A model generated the notes under the pieces. The model made no database searches, was not told the origin of the DNA, and worked only from the letters and a program-made list of their open reading frames with translations. A program made the translations under genes and the position numbers. DNA of 64,000 nucleotides from Vibrio crassostreae 9ZC13 (lineage in GTDB: Bacteria; Pseudomonadota; Gammaproteobacteria; Enterobacterales; Vibrionaceae), in the NCBI RefSeq assembly GCF_000272045.2, contig NZ_AJYZ02000041.1, positions 516,247 through 580,246 on the forward strand. Reading direction: 5' to 3'. This document shows positions 59,770 to 64,000 of this stretch, one piece after another (the stretch's first letter is position 1; each line of letters starts with the position of its first letter).

Positions 59770-60405
59770 TTAGACGTCTGTTTTTTCCTTGAACTCACAC
59801 AAATCCTCAATGATACAGCTGCCACAGCGTGGTTTACGTGCGACACAGGTGTAACGTCCATGAAGAATGAGCCAATGGTGGACATCCAGTTTGAATTCTT
59901 TTGGGATAACTTTAAGTAGTTTTGCTTCGACATCGTCGACGGTTTTACCCATCGCTAGCTTAGTGCGGTTTGATACACGATAGATGTGAGTATCAACGGC
60001 AATGGTTGGCCAACCGAATGCGGTATTTAACACTACGTTTGCTGTTTTACGACCGACACCTGGAAGGGCTTCTAATGCAGCGCGATCTTCCGGTACTTCA
60101 CCATTATGTAGGTCAAGCAGCATACGACACGTTTTGATGGTGTTTTCTGCTTTTGAGTTAAATAGGCCGATGGTCTTGATATACTCTTTTAAGCCATCAA
60201 CACCTAGGTCGAAAATTGCTTGCGGAGTGTTGGCTAAAGGGTACAGCTTATCCGTCGCCTTGTTCACGCTGACATCGGTTGCTTGTGCAGACAATAGAAC
60301 GGCAATCAGCAGCTCGAATGGGCTGTTCCAGTTAAGCTCAGTCTCTGGCTTTGGATTGTTTTCTCTTAAACGCTCAAGTATTTCTACTCGTTTTACATTG
60401 TTCAT
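59770..60405 (-). CDS. nth: Endonuclease III
   Basis: 211-residue DNA glycosylase/AP lyase removing oxidised pyrimidines. Helix-hairpin-helix LEALPGVGRKTANVV with catalytic Lys120, Asp138 in VDTHIYRV, and the C-terminal 4Fe-4S cysteines C187, C194, C197 and C203; all numbers equal those of the E. coli enzyme. It follows rsxE on the same strand, as in E. coli rsxABCDGE-nth, with a gap of 164 bp. Confidence 0.98.
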   Translation of the reverse strand: MNNVKRVEILERLRENNPKPETELNWNSPFELLIAVLLSAQATDVSVNKATDKLYPLANTPQAIFDLGVDGLKEYIKTIGLFNSKAENTIKTCRMLLDLHNGEVPEDRAALEALPGVGRKTANVVLNTAFGWPTIAVDTHIYRVSNRTKLAMGKTVDDVEAKLLKVIPKEFKLDVHHWLILHGRYTCVARKPRCGSCIIEDLCEFKEKTDV

Positions 60406-60521
60406 AGCGACATTACTTTCAAATAGTTAGGGCATGAAGCTTGGATTGCTTCTGCTTTATCATCGGTTACGCGCTCTTATGAGCGTCATTATTATATGTA
60501 CTGTTTAGATCTGATTTCCCC

Positions 60522-60547
60522 CGCTGAGTGGTTGAGCTAACTCAGCG
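60522..60547. terminator. Hairpin between rsxE and nth, no U-tract
   Basis: CGCTGAGT (60522-60529) pairs with ACTCAGCG (60540-60547). No T-run follows on either strand, so it may attenuate, stabilise or process the rsx mRNA instead of ending it. Confidence 0.4.
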
Positions 60548-60569
60548 AGGTTTAAGCTAATTTAACTTA

Positions 60570-61262
60570 TTAGGCATTGGTAACGCGAGCGCGTTCAATG
60601 ACTGGTTTTTCTTGTTTTGGTTGTCTAGATTTTGCTTGGTTATCGATGATATTTTTCAAAGCAATTAAGAAACCAACACCAATGAAGGCACCCGGTGGAA
60701 GCAGGGCTAACAAGAAGCTGTTATCAAATTGGAATATCTGGATTCGTAACACCGAAGCCCAGTCACCAAGCAGCAGGTCTGCGCCATCAAATAGGGTCCC
60801 GTTACCAATAATCTCACGCATCGCACCTAACACGACCAATACTGATGTCATGCCTAGACCCATCCAGAAACCATCTTGAGCCGCTGGTAGCACTTCATTT
60901 TTTGAAGCGAAGGCTTCCGCACGACCAATGATGATGCAGTTGGTTACGATCAGCGGGATGAAGATACCCAAAGAGAGGTAAAGCCCATAGGCGTAAGCGT
61001 TCATCAGCAATTGAACACAGGTTACTAGCGAGGCAATGATCATTACGAATACTGGGATACGTACTTCTTTTGGCACATGATTACGAACCAAAGAAACAGA
61101 AACGTTTGAGCCGACCAGTACAAGCAAGGTAGCAATGCCTAGCCCAAGTGCGTTAGTGACTGTTGACGATACAGCCAGCAGCGGACATAACCCAAGAAGT
61201 TGCACTAGGGCAGGGTTATTGGCCCACATGCCATTTTTGATCAATGTTTTATGATCACTCAT
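60570..61262 (-). CDS. rsxE: Electron transport complex subunit RsxE
   Basis: 230-residue inner-membrane subunit of the Rsx/Rnf complex with about six membrane helices, related to NqrD. The complex couples NADH-ferredoxin electron flow to ion movement in Rnf; in E. coli Rsx keeps SoxR reduced. Motifs include NPALVQLLGLCPLLAVSST. Its ATG shares one base with the rsxG stop codon (TAATG), indicating translational coupling. Confidence 0.95.
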   Translation of the reverse strand: MSDHKTLIKNGMWANNPALVQLLGLCPLLAVSSTVTNALGLGIATLLVLVGSNVSVSLVRNHVPKEVRIPVFVMIIASLVTCVQLLMNAYAYGLYLSLGIFIPLIVTNCIIIGRAEAFASKNEVLPAAQDGFWMGLGMTSVLVVLGAMREIIGNGTLFDGADLLLGDWASVLRIQIFQFDNSFLLALLPPGAFIGVGFLIALKNIIDNQAKSRQPKQEKPVIERARVTNA

Positions 61263-61891
61263 TATTCACCACCACAATTTAGAGGTTGAGCAAGCAATGC
61301 TTGGTTGTTTTGGTTAACGTACTGGACCGCTTGTTTGACTGACTTCACGACTGCTCTTGGCGTGATAGTAGCGCCAGTAAACTGGTCAAAATCACCACCG
61401 TCTTTACGAACCTTCCAACGGTCTAGATTAGAATCCGTCACTTGCTTACCTGCAAACGAAAGAATCCAATCACTCACACGCAGATCAATCTTATCACCCA
61501 AGCCCGGAGTCTCTTGGTGAGAAAGCACGCGAGTACCTAAAATAGTACCGTCAGTTTTCATTCCAACAATGACTTTAATCGCGCCATTGTAGCCGTCTGG
61601 TGCAATCGCTTCGATCGCAATCGCGCTTGGCTCACCATTAAGCTTAGCAATGTAAGCCGGCATCGCTTGCTCAGTACCAAGCTCTTCTGCTTGAACCAAA
61701 GTACAAGACGAAAACAGCTCGTTGTCGTGCTGATCGTGTGGGATCACTTGGTTAAGAACAGACAGTAACTGAGCCTGTTCTTGTTGTTTGATCTGATCTT
61801 TGGTCAGGTAGTGAGTTACCGCGACCAAACCCGTCGAAGCACACGCAAAAATCGCGAGTACAAGGCCGTTTTTCTTAATTGCATTTAGCAT
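61262..61891 (-). CDS. rsxG: Electron transport complex subunit RsxG
   Basis: 209 residues from Met 61891 (MLNAIKKNGLVLAIFA), the start that gives one N-terminal membrane helix and a short gap of 13 bp after rsxD; the frame extends further upstream inside rsxD but without similarity. The periplasmic domain carries covalent FMN on a threonine, here Thr175 in FTGATITPRAVV (TGAT, equivalent to SGAT). Confidence 0.95.
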   Translation of the reverse strand: MLNAIKKNGLVLAIFACASTGLVAVTHYLTKDQIKQQEQAQLLSVLNQVIPHDQHDNELFSSCTLVQAEELGTEQAMPAYIAKLNGEPSAIAIEAIAPDGYNGAIKVIVGMKTDGTILGTRVLSHQETPGLGDKIDLRVSDWILSFAGKQVTDSNLDRWKVRKDGGDFDQFTGATITPRAVVKSVKQAVQYVNQNNQALLAQPLNCGGE

Positions 61892-61904
61892 GGTATCCGC
61901 TCCC

Positions 61905-62951
61905 TTAGTGACCGTATGTGCGAGGTTTGGTGTAGTAGTCAATCAGTGGAACACACATGTTGGCTAACAATACAGCAAACGCCACGCCATCAGGGAAACC
62001 ACCCCAACTGCGGATGATAAAGACTAAACCGCCGATCAGAGCGCCAAACACTAAGCGACCTTTGACTGTCGTGGATGCTGAAACTGGGTCGGTTGCAATA
62101 AAGAATGCACCAAGCATAGTCGCGCCAGACAGAAGGTGAATGGTTGGAGAAGCGGTTTCACCAGGAGTGAGCACTAAGAACACTAAGCTAAACAGAGTAA
62201 GACTGCCGATGAAAGCCACAGGGATATACCATTGAATAACACGTTGCTTAATCAGCACTAAACCGCCGATTAGGTAAGCAAGGTTTACCCACTCCCAGCC
62301 TACGCCAGCTAACCAACTAAATTGAGGTTGAGATAGTGCTTCTGAGGCAGTATTGCCTGCCGTTAATGCCGTTTTGAATGCATCAAGCGGCGTCGCCATT
62401 GTGGTGCCATCAATGCCAAGGCGTGCTTGTTGCAGAGACAAACCTTCGTTATTGAAGCCAGTAAAGATCATCAAGAATGAGTCAATAAAGCTTGTTGCTT
62501 CTGCTGTCAGGCTCGCGGGAGCATTCCAACTGGTCATTTGAACTGGGAATGAAATCAGCAAAACAACGTAAGCGACCATCGCAGGGTTAAATGGGTTCTG
62601 CCCTAGGCCGCCGTATAAGTGTTTCGCGATAATAATAGCGAAGAACATACCAATGACGAGGATCCACCACGGAGAGTGTGGGGGAATCGCGACACTCAGT
62701 AGCCAAGCGGTTACAACAGCACTGTAATCACGCAGTGCCATTACTGGCGGGCGTTTTCTCAATAGCATGACGGCTGCTTCAAAGGTTACAGCAAGTGCAA
62801 TAGCAAATACTAACTGGATGAGGGTACCCCATCCAAAGAAGTAGGTTTGAGCTAGTAGACCTGGCAATGCACAAATAGCCACCCATTTCATTAGATCTGG
62901 GGTGCTTCTACGGCTATGCGCGTGCGGTGAGCTGGCGATAAAGAAGGCCAC
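61905..62951 (-). CDS. rsxD: Electron transport complex subunit RsxD
   Basis: 348-residue inner-membrane subunit, related to NqrB, with about nine membrane helices. The periplasmic covalent-FMN site is Thr187 in GTTMATPLD, as in E. coli RsxD. GGLGQNPFNPAMVAYV and FIATDPVSAS are family blocks. Its start codon shares a base with the stop of rsxC, so the cistrons are coupled. Confidence 0.96.
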   Translation of the reverse strand: MAFFIASSPHAHSRRSTPDLMKWVAICALPGLLAQTYFFGWGTLIQLVFAIALAVTFEAAVMLLRKRPPVMALRDYSAVVTAWLLSVAIPPHSPWWILVIGMFFAIIIAKHLYGGLGQNPFNPAMVAYVVLLISFPVQMTSWNAPASLTAEATSFIDSFLMIFTGFNNEGLSLQQARLGIDGTTMATPLDAFKTALTAGNTASEALSQPQFSWLAGVGWEWVNLAYLIGGLVLIKQRVIQWYIPVAFIGSLTLFSLVFLVLTPGETASPTIHLLSGATMLGAFFIATDPVSASTTVKGRLVFGALIGGLVFIIRSWGGFPDGVAFAVLLANMCVPLIDYYTKPRTYGH

Positions 62952-64000
62952 TACTCTTTCTCCTCATTGTTCTTTTTATCTAGCTCTTGCTGCGCCTTTC
63001 TTGCTTTAGCACGAGCAATTGCGGCAGCAACCGCTGCTTTTTTAGGATCGACTGGTTCTTGTTGAGTCTCAGTCTTAATGTCGGTCACAGGCTTAAGTGT
63101 TTCTTCTGTCTCGGACTGTTTCGCTTGCTGTGTTTTCTTCGCTTTAGCGCGAGCTATTGCACCGACTGCATCTTTCTTGGTATCGCCAGAGCTTTCAACC
63201 GGAGCTTCACTTTCGGTTAGAGTAGCTGACTCCGCTTGTTGAGCTTTCTTGGCTTTAGCGCGAGCGATGGCTGCAGCAACAGCGGCTTTCTTAGGGTCGC
63301 CAGAGCTTTCAACCGGAGCTTCACTTGCGGTTTGAGTAGCTGATTCTTCTTGTTGAGCTTTCTTCGCTTTAGCTCGAGCAATAGCAGCAGCGACGGCGTC
63401 TTTCTTAGCATCGCCAGAGCTTTCAGCCGGAGCTTCACTTGCGGTTTGAGTAGCTGATTCTGCTTGTTGAGCTTTCTTCGCTTTAGCTCGAGCGATAGCA
63501 GCAGCAACGGCGTCTTTCTTCGCGTCGCCAGAGCTTTCAGCTGGAGCTTCACTTTCGGTTTGAGTAGCTGACTCCGCTTGTTGTGCTTTCTTGGCTTTAG
63601 CGCGAGCAATAGCGGCAGCAACGGCGTCTTTCTTCGTATCGCCTGAGCTTTCTGCAGGAGTATCGGCTGCTGCTTGTTGTGCCTTGCGCTCTCTCGCTTG
63701 ACGCTTGCGCTCTTCACGCAGTTTAGACATTTCAGAGTTGTCTGGTTCAGCGCCTTCCGCTTTTTGAGCTGCAGCTTGTTTCGCTTTTGCCTTCGCAATA
63801 GCGGCAGCAACCGCAGGTTTCACTGCTGGTTCTTCATTCGGAGCCTGATCCGCAGCGGCTTTTTGTGCTTTAACACGAGCAATCGCAGCAGCAATAGCAT
63901 CATCACCGCCGGATGTTTTCATATCTTTACGGCGGTTATCTGCGGCTTTTTTAAAGCGGTTTTCACGTTCGGCTTTATCACGCTCCATACGAGCGTTCTT
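62951..64000 (-). CDS. rsxC: Electron transport complex subunit RsxC, C-terminal part (5' end beyond the window)
   Basis: Only the last 350 codons are in view; the iron-sulphur and NADH-binding domains lie outside. This part is a highly charged Ala/Lys-rich tail in which the block AAAIARAKAKKAQQ recurs. Four full copies and one shortened copy of a 38-residue unit (ESSGD-KKDAV...) lie in tandem, the fifth missing an alanine in VGAIARA, followed by one more related block. Enterobacterial RsxC has a similar but different tail. The role of the tail is unknown. Confidence 0.93.
   Translation of the reverse strand, partial: KNARMERDKAERENRFKKAADNRRKDMKTSGGDDAIAAAIARVKAQKAAADQAPNEEPAVKPAVAAAIAKAKAKQAAAQKAEGAEPDNSEMSKLREERKRQARERKAQQAAADTPAESSGDTKKDAVAAAIARAKAKKAQQAESATQTESEAPAESSGDAKKDAVAAAIARAKAKKAQQAESATQTASEAPAESSGDAKKDAVAAAIARAKAKKAQQEESATQTASEAPVESSGDPKKAAVAAAIARAKAKKAQQAESATLTESEAPVESSGDTKKDAVGAIARAKAKKTQQAKQSETEETLKPVTDIKTETQQEPVDPKKAAVAAAIARAKARKAQQELDKKNNEEKE
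63083..63652 (-). repeat. 114-bp tandem repeats in rsxC
   Basis: Units start on the minus strand at 63652, 63538, 63424, 63310 and 63196; each encodes 38 residues from ESSGD to SEAPA/V. Units 1-4 are the same length, while the fifth has one codon less in its Ala block and diverges after KKTQQ. High DNA similarity between copies indicates recent duplication. Confidence 0.9.

Noticed and set aside
63083..63652. CRISPR-like array
   Set aside because: The 114-bp units are in-frame coding repeats of the RsxC tail without spacers; the 8-bp array at 59689 also lacks spacers.

Overview
The window looks like core chromosome of a marine Vibrio, probably of the Splendidus clade. This rests on the moderate base composition, the gene content (MotY of a sodium-driven polar flagellum, Rsx/Rnf complex, NhaC, AdhE, DUF2753/DUF2989/DUF3080 lipoproteins and small proteins) and gene orders shared by Vibrionaceae and enterobacteria: folC-dedD-cvpA-purF, apt-dnaX-ybaB-recR, msrB/gapA-yeaD, yejK/yejL-yejM, ychE/adhE, rnt...grxD...sodB, and rsxCDGE-nth. 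I see no IS element, prophage, integron, CRISPR array or rRNA. Both edges cut genes: folC lacks its 5' end and rsxC lacks its N-terminal part.

Layout. 1-3.9 kb: folate/purine operon with a PurR box before cvpA-purF. 4-7 kb: a LysR regulator divergent from an RssB-like response regulator, then a frame-disrupted small membrane ORF and ybaN, which seems to use an AUU start codon. 7-11 kb: apt, dnaX (with a full -1 frameshift signal), ybaB, recR. 11-19.5 kb: aquaporin, two cysteine-cluster proteins, a BCCT transporter, a small tail-anchored protein, a ChaN haem/iron lipoprotein behind a Fur-like box, rlmA, a nucleoside hydrolase, yeaD. 19.7-29 kb: gapA (HexR-like site), msrB, a DUF2989 lipoprotein, yeaC, ansA, sppA, fadH (FadR operator over its -10), a YdjA-type nitroreductase. 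29-37 kb: topB, a DUF3080 lipoprotein, an SDR, a 41-residue membrane peptide behind a Fur box, a histone-deacetylase-like hydrolase, an MCP of unusual topology, and two identical tRNA-Ser(UGA) transcription units. 37-47 kb: yejM-yejL/yejK, a membrane Hpt protein without a kinase, a double-anchored lipoprotein, nhaC, asd, a K+ channel. 47-60 kb: ychE divergent from adhE (FNR-type class II promoter), a degenerate SDR, a hypothetical, sodB (perfect palindrome in the leader), grxD, a DsbA/FrnE thioredoxin-fold protein, a Na+/H+ antiporter, rnt, motY, a DUF2753 protein behind a perfect Fur box, gloA, an 8-bp tandem repeat, nth. 60.5-64 kb: rsxE, rsxG, rsxD and the repeat-rich C-terminus of rsxC.

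How it fits together. Most of the window is housekeeping metabolism and DNA maintenance, with local regulatory circuits readable from operator-like sites (PurR, FadR, HexR, FNR and three Fur boxes). No obviously new multi-gene defence or biosynthetic system is present. The points most worth following are small: the dnaX frameshift structure, the AUU start of ybaN beside a frameshifted ORF, two poorly known small proteins behind strong Fur boxes, the kinase-less membrane Hpt protein with its neighbour, and the MCP whose sensor lies before the membrane hairpin.
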